DNA of 46,066 nt from Microcoleus sp. bin48.metabat.b7b8b9.023. GTDB taxonomy: Bacteria > Cyanobacteriota > Cyanobacteriia > Cyanobacteriales > Microcoleaceae. The stretch's first letter is position 1; every line of letters begins with the position of its first letter. This document shows, piece by piece, positions 9,005 through 18,373 of the stretch. The DNA is taken from the NCBI RefSeq assembly GCF_013299185.1, contig NZ_JAAFKG010000062.1:1-46066 (forward strand). Reading direction: 5' to 3'. A program made the position numbers and the translations under genes. The notes beneath the pieces are model-generated. The model saw only the letters and a program-made list of their open reading frames with translations. It did no database searches and was not told where the DNA came from.

Positions 9005-10774
9005 CTACTGACACCTATCCAAATAAATTCGAGCCACCCTATCCCCCGGATTTTCCCGCAAACAATCAGCAAATAACCCCGCCGCTTCCGTAAAATTATA
9101 GATATTGTACAAAGACAAAGCCTCAGTAAACACTGGCAAAGTACCCAACTTCCCCGCTTTCACGAACGGCAAATCTGCATCAAAAACCTCATAAACAGTA
9201 ACCCATTCAGACTTCCCCTTAACCTGAACCTTATCAATCACGCGAATCCCATAATCAGCAGGATTTCTCAAACCATCGACAGTCTGCTGAGTAATTAACA
9301 GCGGCACCTCGTAATTCTTCGTCAAACTTTCAATCCGAGCAGCCAAATTAACCGCATCGCCAATCACAGTACCGTCCATCCGATTGCGCCCGCCAACAGT
9401 ACCCAACATCAAAGAACCAGTATTAATTCCCACCCCAATCTGAATCGGCACATCGCCCATAGAAGCGCGATGTTGATTGTATTCAGCAAGAGTATGCAGC
9501 ATCGCAATTCCCGCTTTCACAGCATTGTCGGCGCCCTCGCTAAACAAAGCCATAATTGCATCGCCAATATATTTATCAATAAACCCGTGATTTTCCACAA
9601 TCAGCGGTTCCATATAACTCAAATATGAATTTATAAATTTAAAATTATCTTTCGGTGTCATTTGTTCAGAGAGAGTAGTGAAATCTCGAATGTCAGAAAA
9701 TAAAATCGACATTTCCAACTCTACCGCATCTCCCAATTTAACATCAACAATACTGTCATATCCCAAAAAAGATAAAAACTGATTTGGTACAAAGCGACTT
9801 GTCGCCTCAGTAATTTTTACTTCTGTATCTAGTGCCAGTTCCAGATTGCAATTAACTTGAAAAAGTTCTGTAATCAGATTTTTGCGCTCGGCTTCAGCTT
9901 TTTTGCGATCGGTAATATCTAGGATGGTATTAATAGCATAAGTAATTTTTCCCGTGCGATCGTAGATAGGAGTTGCCGAAATTTCTAAGGGAATAATTTT
10001 GTCGCCGTTGTGGACTTCTACATCGTCAGCGGCGGCATTTTCTCCTCTCAACGCCCGCACAACTGGCAAGTCTTCAGGAGGATATTCTAGATCCGTGCCT
10101 GCTCGATAAGTGTGATAAACCTCTGACAATTGTTCTGAATTTATATCCGGCACCACTCCCTTACCAAAGATCTCTTTAGCTTTCTGATTGATATAGTAAA
10201 CTTTGCCCTCAGCATCCAGCACCCCCACACCAATTGGCATTGCTTCCAAAAACTGTGTCAAGCGATTTTCGTTTTCATTGAGTTGGGCAATCAGTAATGC
10301 TTGGTCAAAGTTTAACTTTGCCAACTCGCTATTCATTTGCTGGAGTTGGGCATTTTGTTCCGCCAACAGTTTGTTTTGATGGTAACTATTGACAGCTTCT
10401 TTTACCGTCAAACTCAGGTCTTCTTGCTGCCATGGCTTGGCGATATAACGATATAAATTTGCATTTTTGATAGCATTTCCTACCGCTTCAATATCTGCTT
10501 GTCCTGTGAGCATGATTTTCAGAGTTTTGGGTGAAATGATATGAACTCGCCTTAACAGCTCATCTCCATTCATTTCAGGCATAATATGGTCGGAAATAAT
10601 TAACGGGACTTCATAGCCATCGTCTAGCAATTCCATGATTAATTCTAATGCTTCTTCCCCACCTTCAGCAATTTCGATAATATAATCATTGCTGATTGCC
10701 TCTTGAAGTTCTGCTTTCAGACTTCGGAGTACAGTTTTCTCATCATCAACACAGACAATTACTTGTAGAGCCAT
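9005..10774 (-). CDS. Response regulator with PAS and class III adenylate cyclase domain
   Basis: This 589-residue protein would turn phosphorylation into cAMP. Order: receiver (1-125) with phospho-acceptor Asp62 in IISDHIMP, Thr in MLTGQAD and Lys in AKPW; coiled coil (about 130-175); PAS (about 175-295, ending LDITDRKKAE); class III cyclase (about 330-520); C-terminal helical tail. The cyclase has both metal-binding aspartates (Asp361 in LFSDIRDF, Asp405 in KYIGDAIM), the substrate-selecting Lys401 and Thr469 (GTVIGDAVN), and the transition-state Asn and Arg in VNLAAR. A Lys/Thr pair is that of cyanobacterial adenylate cyclases, not guanylate cyclases. It lies 40 bp after the stand-alone receiver gene and is probably the last gene of an operon with the large kinase upstream. 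Confidence 0.93.
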   Translation of the reverse strand: MALQVIVCVDDEKTVLRSLKAELQEAISNDYIIEIAEGGEEALELIMELLDDGYEVPLIISDHIMPEMNGDELLRRVHIISPKTLKIMLTGQADIEAVGNAIKNANLYRYIAKPWQQEDLSLTVKEAVNSYHQNKLLAEQNAQLQQMNSELAKLNFDQALLIAQLNENENRLTQFLEAMPIGVGVLDAEGKVYYINQKAKEIFGKGVVPDINSEQLSEVYHTYRAGTDLEYPPEDLPVVRALRGENAAADDVEVHNGDKIIPLEISATPIYDRTGKITYAINTILDITDRKKAEAERKNLITELFQVNCNLELALDTEVKITEATSRFVPNQFLSFLGYDSIVDVKLGDAVELEMSILFSDIRDFTTLSEQMTPKDNFKFINSYLSYMEPLIVENHGFIDKYIGDAIMALFSEGADNAVKAGIAMLHTLAEYNQHRASMGDVPIQIGVGINTGSLMLGTVGGRNRMDGTVIGDAVNLAARIESLTKNYEVPLLITQQTVDGLRNPADYGIRVIDKVQVKGKSEWVTVYEVFDADLPFVKAGKLGTLPVFTEALSLYNIYNFTEAAGLFADCLRENPGDRVARIYLDRCQ

Positions 10775-10814
10775 AATTGAGACCGACCGGATTTAATAGT
10801 TTTCAACAACTCGG

Positions 10815-11210
10815 CTATAGTTGCGCTAAACCAGATTTAATCGTTTCCAACAGTTCGGCTTCCGACCAAGGTTTAGACAAACAGCAATGGAGATTCGCTT
10901 CGTTCTTAGCTCGGTTAATCGCTGCTTCGTCAGCTTGACCAGTCAGCATAATTTTAATGACTTTGGGGAATTTTTTGTGAATCCGAATCAGCAGCTCATC
11001 TCCTTTAATTCCCGGCATTAGCCAATCAGAAATAATCAAAATAATACTTATATCTTCCTCATTAAGTTCTTCGATTAACTCTAGAGCTTCATCCGCATCT
11101 TCCGCTCCTTCATAGAGGTAATCACTACCGAATGCTCTTGACAGTTGCGTTCTCAGACTATTTAACACAATTCTCTCATCATCAACACACAAAATAACTG
11201 GCTTAGACAT
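10815..11210 (-). CDS. Stand-alone receiver (response regulator)
   Basis: A 131-residue protein consisting of one receiver domain: acidic pair in CVDDE, phospho-acceptor Asp62 in IISDWLMPG, Thr in MLTGQAD, Lys in LSKPW. GAGGAT lies at good distance before the ATG at 11210. It has no output domain, so it could relay phosphate, act as a phosphate sink or bind a partner. Its sequence is closely similar to the receiver of the adjacent cyclase gene (shared CVDDE, EALELI, IISD, GDELL, KIMLTGQAD), which points to a local duplication. It lies between the 2029-residue kinase (126 bp upstream) and the cyclase (40 bp downstream). Confidence 0.92.
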   Translation of the reverse strand: MSKPVILCVDDERIVLNSLRTQLSRAFGSDYLYEGAEDADEALELIEELNEEDISIILIISDWLMPGIKGDELLIRIHKKFPKVIKIMLTGQADEAAINRAKNEANLHCCLSKPWSEAELLETIKSGLAQL

Positions 11211-11335
11211 TATTTTTTATCCTCTATTATTAGCGATATAACTATGTTGGTAGGGTGGGAACTACGCCCCTTACCGCTACTAATAGTCTTGCAAACCAGC
11301 TTATGCTTAAGTCCTGATATTGGTACATTTCATAA

Positions 11336-14300
11336 TTATACTCTAAGGATCGGCAGAAAAACATTAAATGTAGTTTCACCTGGAATTGATTCTACCTCAA
11401 TCCTTCCTTGATGTTTTTCGACAATCTTCTTCACAATGTCCAGTCCCAATCCGCTGCCTTCTCCTGCGGGTTTAGTAGTAAAAAATGGCTCGAATATTTT
11501 TGCCTCGATCTCTTCAGGGATGCCTTTGCCACTGTCAGTAACGCTAATCTTTACCTGATCGGATTGCTCCGTCAATCCAATAGTTAATGTGCCACGATTA
11601 TCCATTGCTTGCAAAGCATTGTGAACGAGATTTGTCCACACTTGATTTAGTTCATCTGGATAGCATAGTATCGGCGGTATTTCGGTATAGTTTCTGACTA
11701 CCTCAACTCCTTGTTTGAGTAGATTTTGATAGAGAGTTAAGATGGTTTCGATCCCTTCAGCAATGCTGGCTGTTGTCTTATTGCCTGCCTGTTCGTAACG
11801 GGCATAGGTTTTTAAGGCAAACACAACTTTTGATGCTCGATCTGTAGCTGTATTGATAGTAGCGATGCCTCTTTTTAATTCAGATAGTTTGTAAGCGATT
11901 CCTAGGATGTGCAAACTATCCGGTTTTTGGAGTAGCAGGAGACAAGTTTCGATACGATCGTAGATCCCCATCACAACTAATATATCTGCAACAGTATCGG
12001 CATTCTCAATCTCTAATTCTTGCAGTTCGCTTCTTAAAGCTCTCTTCAATTTGCGTTCTTCTTTGGTTGATAGTGTTGATTCTTGTTGGAGAGATCGCTG
12101 AAGTAATTCTGAAAATTTTTGCCCTTCTTCTGGAGATAAAGATTGAAAAAGTGCTGGCAAATGTTCGAGAGTTTGATCCAAGAACTTAGACACATTTCCC
12201 GCTGAAGAACGAATTGCACCCAAGGGTGTGTTAACTTCGTGAGCAACTCCCGCCACAAGTTGTCCTAAAGCTGCCATTTTTTCTGATTGAATCAGTTCTT
12301 CTTGGGTGGTTTCGAGCTGTTGGAGAGTATCGCTTAGTTCTTGATTTTTCTGGTACAAAGCTGCTTCAGCCTGCTTGCGATCGCCAATTTCTCGCCACAC
12401 CGTATGCAGAATTTGCCTGCCATCTACAGGAATTACAGTCAGCAATACTTCCACCCAAAAGTCTTCTCCGTCGCTGCGGCGGTGCATCCATTCAAAGCGA
12501 TAGCTACCTCGCGAAAAAGCAATGGCTGTGATTTCCTGGGCTTTTTCAAAAGAGTTTCTACCGTCTGGTTGAATCTCCGGAGAAAGTTGAGCCGGCGGCA
12601 AGGAAAGAAGCTGTTTTTTGTCATTGCAACGCATCATTTTGACCGTGGCGGGGTTGCAGTCGATAAAAACATCTCCATCTAAAAGCAAAATTGCATCGGC
12701 GGATTGCTCGTAAAGTTGTCGAAAACGAGCTTCTGACTGCTGGAGTTCTTGGGTGCGTTCTTCTACTTTTGCTTCTAAATTGGCATAGAGTTGGGCATTT
12801 TCGATCGAGATGGCAGCTTGAGAAGACAATAATTGTAGAACTGCTAATCGATCGGGAGTAAATGCACCGACTGTCAAGTTGTTTTCTAGGTAAAGGATAC
12901 CGATCGCCTTTCCTTGATGTTGAATAGGCAAACACAATACTGATTTTGGTTTGTGCTGATTTATGTATGGATCGTTAATATTTTTAATGGGAGATTCTGG
13001 TTGGTTGATTTCCTCGAACAAGTCGTTAAAAATGACATATTCTTGAGTCCTAAAAACATAGTTGATGATGCTTCGAGGTAACTTATTGCTAGTTTCAAGA
13101 GGAATTGACTCCAGAACTTTTATTTCTGCAACACCGCTAGTTCCGGTAGCTTCAATTACTAAATCACCTGCTTTTTGCAAAATAAAATTGCCTGTTTCTG
13201 CTCCGGCATTTTCCATCACTACTTGCATTAAAATTGACAGCAATTTGTCAAGCTGAATTTCTCCTGAAAGTGTTTGAGATGCTTTCATGATTGTCCCGAA
13301 GTCCAGGATTTCTGAAACACTGGAACTCGTGGATGAGATAGTTCCAGAGTTCATTAGCACAATTGTTTCGTCTGTATGAATGCTCTTTTTCTGGTTCAGG
13401 ATTGGGGCGAGCAATTGGGGATACCGTTTTTCTAGATCCTCAACCTTTGCCTTTGCACCCCAACGCGCATAAGCGTAGTAGGCGTCGGTTAAGTAAACTG
13501 TGCCAACTTTATCTTTACCCCAAGCGAGATAGAATTTAGCCGCGAGTTCCTGGGCTAGTGCTTCTTCGTTGAGATAACCGTTTTCTTTGGCGAGGGAAAT
13601 GGCGCGATCGTACAATTCGATCGCCTCTAATTTTTCCTCTAAAACTCGATGCCGTTCTGCCTCTACTAGATAAAATTTATGTAGATAATTCATCGGGGCA
13701 TGATTCGCCCATTTTTGCATTTTCTCCTGATTGGCGATTACAGTTTCGAGGAATTGTTGTTGTTCCGAAATCTCTACATCTGGATACACCGCCAACTTAG
13801 AGAGAGAATCGTAGGTATAAAAAATCGGCACTAATATCGAAGCTACTCCTGCATCTAAATACTCTTCTGCTCCGGCAGAATGCTCGATCGCTTGGTGGTA
13901 GTCACAAAAAAGATAACAAAGGATTAACTTATTTAAGAAAAAATAGTAACACGCTATTCTGTAATTATTGGCAATATGAATCGGTAACATTTTAGCTTCA
14001 TCACAAGCTGAACCGATTAAAAAGCAAGGATTATCCGTCCTTTCCAGTAAGTTTAATACAACTTGATGGTAAATTTGATGCAATTGAAGAATGCTATCCT
14101 GATTCATCTTGTCGATCGCATCACCGTAAGTTTCCATCTCTAGTTTCACGCTTGATAGCTCGACCGATCCACTAAAGAATAAATGGTAGCAATACCTGTG
14201 GGCAGAATAGCAAGCGTGTTCTAAATCTCCTGTCTCTAAACCGCTAAAGTAAGAAGCTAGAAAAGGTTTTAAGGTCTGTGTAATATGCTGTTTCCAATGC

Positions 14301-17300
14301 TTGATAAAGCAAGCTTCTACAAACATTGTCATAGATTTAAAAGGCTTAGCATCGAGTTTCTCTAGTAGATTTAGTGCCAGTTGTCCAAATTGATAGCCCG
14401 ATTCTAACTCCCCCATGACTCCGCAGAGAATGAGTCCATAATTAGCATAGGCATGAGTATGAGTTGGTGCATTACCATATTTAAGGGCTAATTGAATTTG
14501 TTTAAAAGTAATGAGAGGTAACAAAACTGGAGTGACCATGTAAGCAGAAGGACAGAGTTGTAACAGCATCTGAGTTGCTGCCAGTTTTTGCGGGTCACTC
14601 ATGTCAGGTAAATCAATTAAGTCATGAATCGGTTTTCCTTGTAAAGCCAATTGCGTCTTTTCAAAAGCCAAGGGAATTTCTGTCAGTTCTGGATCTTTAG
14701 GTAGATCTATCCCCAAGAGTTTGAGAATGTCTAACCCAAAATTCAAAGATTGTTTGAGTTGGTTCTGCGCTTTCAAAGCTTGAATTTTAACTTGATAAGT
14801 TTTGATTTGATCTAAGAGTGTATTTGCCTTTTCCAGGACTATTTCTGCCAATGGCTCCATTTGCTCAAAATCACCATTCAGATACATCGCCTCTGTGGCT
14901 TCTTCGTAAAGTGCTAAACTCAGGTTGTAATGATTCTGCCAACACTCAACATCCAGGAGTTCTATGCCTAAAGTTAAATATTTTTCAGCAGCCGCGTAAG
15001 CCGTGGAAGATTTAGCTTTACGTCCAGCTATTAAATTTAATTGAGCAAGCTCATCTCGTTTGATTCGATCGGTAATTAACTCCACCCCGATATTTAATTG
15101 GTTGACAATATCAAAAATCTTCTCTTCTTGTTCTGCTTCTGGCGTATTCCTCAACAACAGTTGTCCGATTTCGAGGTGGGTGGACTGTTTCTGGGATTCG
15201 GGAATTAGAGAATATGCCGCTTGCTGTACTCGATCGTGCAAAAATCTGTAGGGAACCGATAACTCCGATCCTTGAAGAATTTCAACTGATTCAGATTCCT
15301 GAAAAAATTTGTATACTTCACTGGTGGGAATAACTAATCCTTCTTGCAGTGCTAGCCACAAATCGGCTGCTGTTTCCGACTCGGATTTTTTGGAGACAAT
15401 TGCTAGCGTTGCTAAGTCAAATTGATTACCTACACAAGCTGCAAGTTTTAAAGCTTGCTTAGTATTTTCAGGCAACTTCTGCAACTGAATTGCCATAAAC
15501 TCGACGACATCATCAGTCCAAGAAAGCGCCCTCAATTTGGCAATGTCGCACTGCCAACCTCCCCTTGCCCCGGGGGTGAAATCAAATGATATAAATCCAT
15601 CGCTGTGCAAAAATTGCAGAAATTTAGTTGCAAAAAAGGGATTGCCTTTGGTTTTGGCAAAAATCAATTCCGTCAAAGGCATTGCTCTTTCTATTGGACA
15701 AGAAAAAGTATCGGCAATTAGGCAATTTAGGGAAGTTAGGTTGAGAGGTGCTAAGGTAATTTGATTGACTTTCAGGAGTGGTGGATCGATATCCTGCTTT
15801 TCTAGAGAAGATGCTGACGAATTAGCCTCTACTTTCCTAATCTCACCCAATGTCAACATTAGCGGGTGAGCCGGAAATACTTCGTTGTCTCGATATGCTC
15901 CCATTAACAACAGATAGCGGGTATCTGTTTCGCTCATCAGCAACTGCATCAATTTCAAAGAAGCTGAGTCTGCCCACTGCAAATCATCCAAGAAAATTAC
16001 TAAAGGATGTTCTTTGGTGGCGAATACTCGGATAAACTTGCCAAATAGCAAATTAAAACGATTTTGAGATGCGACTCCTTCTAGTTTGAGGACTTCTGGC
16101 TGCTTACCAATTAGGTGTTCTAATTCGGGGATGACATCAATAATAACTTGACTGTTTTCACCCAAAGCCTCTAGGATTTTTGCTCGCCATTTTTGGACTT
16201 CGGTGGCGCTTTCGGTGAGCAGTTGCTGCATGAGACTTTGGAATGCCTGCACCCACGACGAGAAGGGACTGTTGCGGTTAAATTGATCGAATTTTCCTTT
16301 GATGAAGTAACCCCGTTGGCGGACGATGGGTTTGTGAACTTCGTTGACAACGGCTGTTTTGCCAATGCCAGAAAAGCCAGCGATTAGCATGATTTCGATA
16401 TTACCTTCGCTGATGCGATCGAAGGCTGCTAATAGGGCTTTAACTTCAGTTTCTCTACCGTAGAGTTTTTCGGGAATGACGAAGCGATCGCAAATATCCC
16501 GATTTGCCAATACAAACTCGCTAATAGTCCCATTTTCTTGCCATTGCTGCGAGCATTTTTCTAAGTCGTAGCGCAGCCCAGCAGCACTTTGATAGCGTGA
16601 TTCTGGAGTTTTTGCCATCAGTTTTATGATGATATTATTCACCATCACTGAGATAGCTGGAACCAGATTGATTGGCTCAGTTGGCATTCTGGCAATATGA
16701 CAGTGGACTAACTCCATTGGATCGTTAGAGTCAAAGGGCAATTTCCCTGTTAGTATTTGGTAAAATGTAATTCCCAACGAGTAAAAGTCGGTACGGTAGT
16801 CGATACCCCGATTCATGCGTCCCGTTTGTTCGGGGGACATATAAGCTAGGGTTCCTTCTAAGATGTTTGGATTTTGGATTTCCTGGTTTTCTCTGGGTAA
16901 AAGAGATGAAATGCTGAAGTCAATTAATTTAACTTCTTTAGTTTCCGGGTTAATGATGATATTCTGGGGCTTGATGTCTTTGTGAATAATTCGGTTGTGA
17001 TATAGTCCTTCTAGGGCTTGGACGATCTGAATTGCGATCGGCAAAAATTCATTTAGCGGTAGAGGCGAACTCTGGAGGGAGGAAATGTCAGATTTACTGG
17101 ATTTGATATTATCCAATTGCTCTGAATTAACAGTATACTCAGATAGGGAAATACCTCCAATATCCTCGGTAATCAGAGCAAAAGCATTCTGATAGTTTAA
17201 GAGTGCAATGGGTTTGACAATTCCCGGAAGGTCAAGATTTTTGGTGATCGTGTACTGATTGCGAAACTGTATCAGTTCGCTAAAAGTGGGATACTCACTC

Positions 17301-17425
17301 CATAACAGTTTGATAATTACTTTTTGGTTTGACTCAGAAACTCCTCGATAAACCTGGGTTCTAGAGCCATTATAGATTTGCTCGGTGAGGTGATAGCCGG
17401 GAATTTTTAACATATTATCAGTCAT
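11336..17425 (-). CDS. Giant Ser/Thr kinase-ATPase-GAF-PAS-histidine kinase
   Basis: A 2029-residue signalling protein of a type frequent in filamentous cyanobacteria. Order: Ser/Thr kinase domain (about 8-285) with catalytic Asp150 in HKDIKPQN and the GTLAYMSPEQTGR activation segment; AAA/MalT-like ATPase (about 325-600) with Walker A GFSGIGKT (Lys356) and Walker B LVIFLDDLQWAD; a long helical repeat region (about 780-1360); GAF (about 1370-1545); coiled coil; PAS (about 1563-1690); histidine kinase with His1729 in AGVAHEVNTP; and an ATPase domain with VTDSGKGIP, FEPFFTTKP and GEGSGLGLD ending at the C-terminus. In the Ser/Thr kinase the glycine loop is weak (IYNGSRTQVYRG) and DFG reads DFS, so protein kinase activity may be altered. 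It is the first gene of a likely operon with the receiver and the cyclase, which are plausible phosphotransfer partners. Confidence 0.95.
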   Translation of the reverse strand: MTDNMLKIPGYHLTEQIYNGSRTQVYRGVSESNQKVIIKLLWSEYPTFSELIQFRNQYTITKNLDLPGIVKPIALLNYQNAFALITEDIGGISLSEYTVNSEQLDNIKSSKSDISSLQSSPLPLNEFLPIAIQIVQALEGLYHNRIIHKDIKPQNIIINPETKEVKLIDFSISSLLPRENQEIQNPNILEGTLAYMSPEQTGRMNRGIDYRTDFYSLGITFYQILTGKLPFDSNDPMELVHCHIARMPTEPINLVPAISVMVNNIIIKLMAKTPESRYQSAAGLRYDLEKCSQQWQENGTISEFVLANRDICDRFVIPEKLYGRETEVKALLAAFDRISEGNIEIMLIAGFSGIGKTAVVNEVHKPIVRQRGYFIKGKFDQFNRNSPFSSWVQAFQSLMQQLLTESATEVQKWRAKILEALGENSQVIIDVIPELEHLIGKQPEVLKLEGVASQNRFNLLFGKFIRVFATKEHPLVIFLDDLQWADSASLKLMQLLMSETDTRYLLLMGAYRDNEVFPAHPLMLTLGEIRKVEANSSASSLEKQDIDPPLLKVNQITLAPLNLTSLNCLIADTFSCPIERAMPLTELIFAKTKGNPFFATKFLQFLHSDGFISFDFTPGARGGWQCDIAKLRALSWTDDVVEFMAIQLQKLPENTKQALKLAACVGNQFDLATLAIVSKKSESETAADLWLALQEGLVIPTSEVYKFFQESESVEILQGSELSVPYRFLHDRVQQAAYSLIPESQKQSTHLEIGQLLLRNTPEAEQEEKIFDIVNQLNIGVELITDRIKRDELAQLNLIAGRKAKSSTAYAAAEKYLTLGIELLDVECWQNHYNLSLALYEEATEAMYLNGDFEQMEPLAEIVLEKANTLLDQIKTYQVKIQALKAQNQLKQSLNFGLDILKLLGIDLPKDPELTEIPLAFEKTQLALQGKPIHDLIDLPDMSDPQKLAATQMLLQLCPSAYMVTPVLLPLITFKQIQLALKYGNAPTHTHAYANYGLILCGVMGELESGYQFGQLALNLLEKLDAKPFKSMTMFVEACFIKHWKQHITQTLKPFLASYFSGLETGDLEHACYSAHRYCYHLFFSGSVELSSVKLEMETYGDAIDKMNQDSILQLHQIYHQVVLNLLERTDNPCFLIGSACDEAKMLPIHIANNYRIACYYFFLNKLILCYLFCDYHQAIEHSAGAEEYLDAGVASILVPIFYTYDSLSKLAVYPDVEISEQQQFLETVIANQEKMQKWANHAPMNYLHKFYLVEAERHRVLEEKLEAIELYDRAISLAKENGYLNEEALAQELAAKFYLAWGKDKVGTVYLTDAYYAYARWGAKAKVEDLEKRYPQLLAPILNQKKSIHTDETIVLMNSGTISSTSSSVSEILDFGTIMKASQTLSGEIQLDKLLSILMQVVMENAGAETGNFILQKAGDLVIEATGTSGVAEIKVLESIPLETSNKLPRSIINYVFRTQEYVIFNDLFEEINQPESPIKNINDPYINQHKPKSVLCLPIQHQGKAIGILYLENNLTVGAFTPDRLAVLQLLSSQAAISIENAQLYANLEAKVEERTQELQQSEARFRQLYEQSADAILLLDGDVFIDCNPATVKMMRCNDKKQLLSLPPAQLSPEIQPDGRNSFEKAQEITAIAFSRGSYRFEWMHRRSDGEDFWVEVLLTVIPVDGRQILHTVWREIGDRKQAEAALYQKNQELSDTLQQLETTQEELIQSEKMAALGQLVAGVAHEVNTPLGAIRSSAGNVSKFLDQTLEHLPALFQSLSPEEGQKFSELLQRSLQQESTLSTKEERKLKRALRSELQELEIENADTVADILVVMGIYDRIETCLLLLQKPDSLHILGIAYKLSELKRGIATINTATDRASKVVFALKTYARYEQAGNKTTASIAEGIETILTLYQNLLKQGVEVVRNYTEIPPILCYPDELNQVWTNLVHNALQAMDNRGTLTIGLTEQSDQVKISVTDSGKGIPEEIEAKIFEPFFTTKPAGEGSGLGLDIVKKIVEKHQGRIEVESIPGETTFNVFLPILRV

Positions 17426-17608
17426 GGTGAAGAGGTTAAATCAATATTCTGTAGATGCTATCGGAGGCTGAAAATGATAAAGCGGTAAGGTGCATATTGC
17501 ACATCTTACAGAGTAGAGTTTATGCGCCGAGAACAATTAATCCAAAATTCTTGGCTGTTCAAATTTTAGATGCTCTGGCTGAAATTAATTAGGTTTTTTA
17601 GTGCTATT

Positions 17609-18373
17609 TTAAGATTTTTGACAGGGACTAAAAGATGTCCGATGAAAGACAGACACACCGTAACGTTCTAACCCCAATCTATGTTTTTTTGTACCATATC
17701 CCTTGTTGTTTGTCAAGTCATATTCGGGATATTTGACGGCCATCCGCAGGATTAATTCGTCGCGCCAAACTTTGGCGACAATACTAGCAGCGGCAATCTG
17801 AATCGATCGCGAATCACCTTTAATCATCGTCTCTTGGTCGATCGACAAATTGGGTATTCTTTGATTGCCGTCAACCAAACACAAATCGGGCGCGACATTT
17901 AATTTCAAAATCGCCCGTTTCATTGCCAACAAAGAAGCCTGCAAAATATTCAGGCGATCGATCTCCCGCACCGAAGCTGCACCAATTTGACAGTCAACCG
18001 CCACAGCCCTGATTTTGACTGCTAACCGACTCCGGGCTGCGGCACTCAACTGTTTGCTGTCGCGCACCCCGCAACTTACTAATTCTTCGAGAACTTCGTC
18101 GGGCAAAATGCAGGCGGCTGCCACCACTGGCCCGAACAAAGCTCCTCTTCCTACTTCATCTACACCTGCAATTATCCGAGGGAAAGAGGGGGAGGGGGAG
18201 AGGGGGAGAGGGGGAGAGGGAGAGGGGGAGATTGGGAGATGGAAAGATGGGAAGAGAGTAAAAATTTCTACTTCTTCTTTGTTCCTTTTTCTTTGTTCCT
18301 TCTTCCTTCTTCCCTCTTCCTTCTTCTTTGTTCCTTCTTCCTTCTTCCCTCTTCCTTCTTCCTTCATAATCAC
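17609..18373 (-). CDS. rnhB: Ribonuclease HII with a repeat-derived N-terminus
   Basis: RNase HII removes ribonucleotides from RNA/DNA hybrids. The core (residues about 66-254) has all four catalytic residues: Asp72 and Glu73 in GVDEVGRG, Asp168 in LVDGNQ and Asp187 in KGDSRS, plus RDSKQL and ASIVAKVWRD. The start is a GTG at 18371-18373 that overlaps the rne stop (GTGA), giving translational coupling; an in-frame ATG follows two codons later. The first 65 residues are unusual: a Lys/Glu/Gly run (KKEEGRRKKE) and a Pro/Ser run (SPSPPLPLSP), encoded by the simple repeats at 18177-18365. The enzyme family needs none of this. A start inside the repeat is not visible. Confidence 0.95.
   Translation of the reverse strand: MIMKEEGRGKKEEGTKKKEEGRRKKEQRKRNKEEVEIFTLFPSFHLPISPSPSPPLPLSPSPSFPRIIAGVDEVGRGALFGPVVAAACILPDEVLEELVSCGVRDSKQLSAAARSRLAVKIRAVAVDCQIGAASVREIDRLNILQASLLAMKRAILKLNVAPDLCLVDGNQRIPNLSIDQETMIKGDSRSIQIAAASIVAKVWRDELILRMAVKYPEYDLTNNKGYGTKKHRLGLERYGVSVFHRTSFSPCQKS
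18177..18365. repeat. Low-complexity purine/pyrimidine repeats inside rnhB
   Basis: GGGGGAGAGG-type units (about 18183-18232) and CTTCTTCCCTCTTCCTTCTT-type units (about 18268-18365) cover nearly the whole N-terminal extension of rnhB. Related units occur in spacers at 3105-3138 and 35897-35932 and within the radical SAM gene at 22766-23020. The reading frame stays open through them. Confidence 0.85.
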
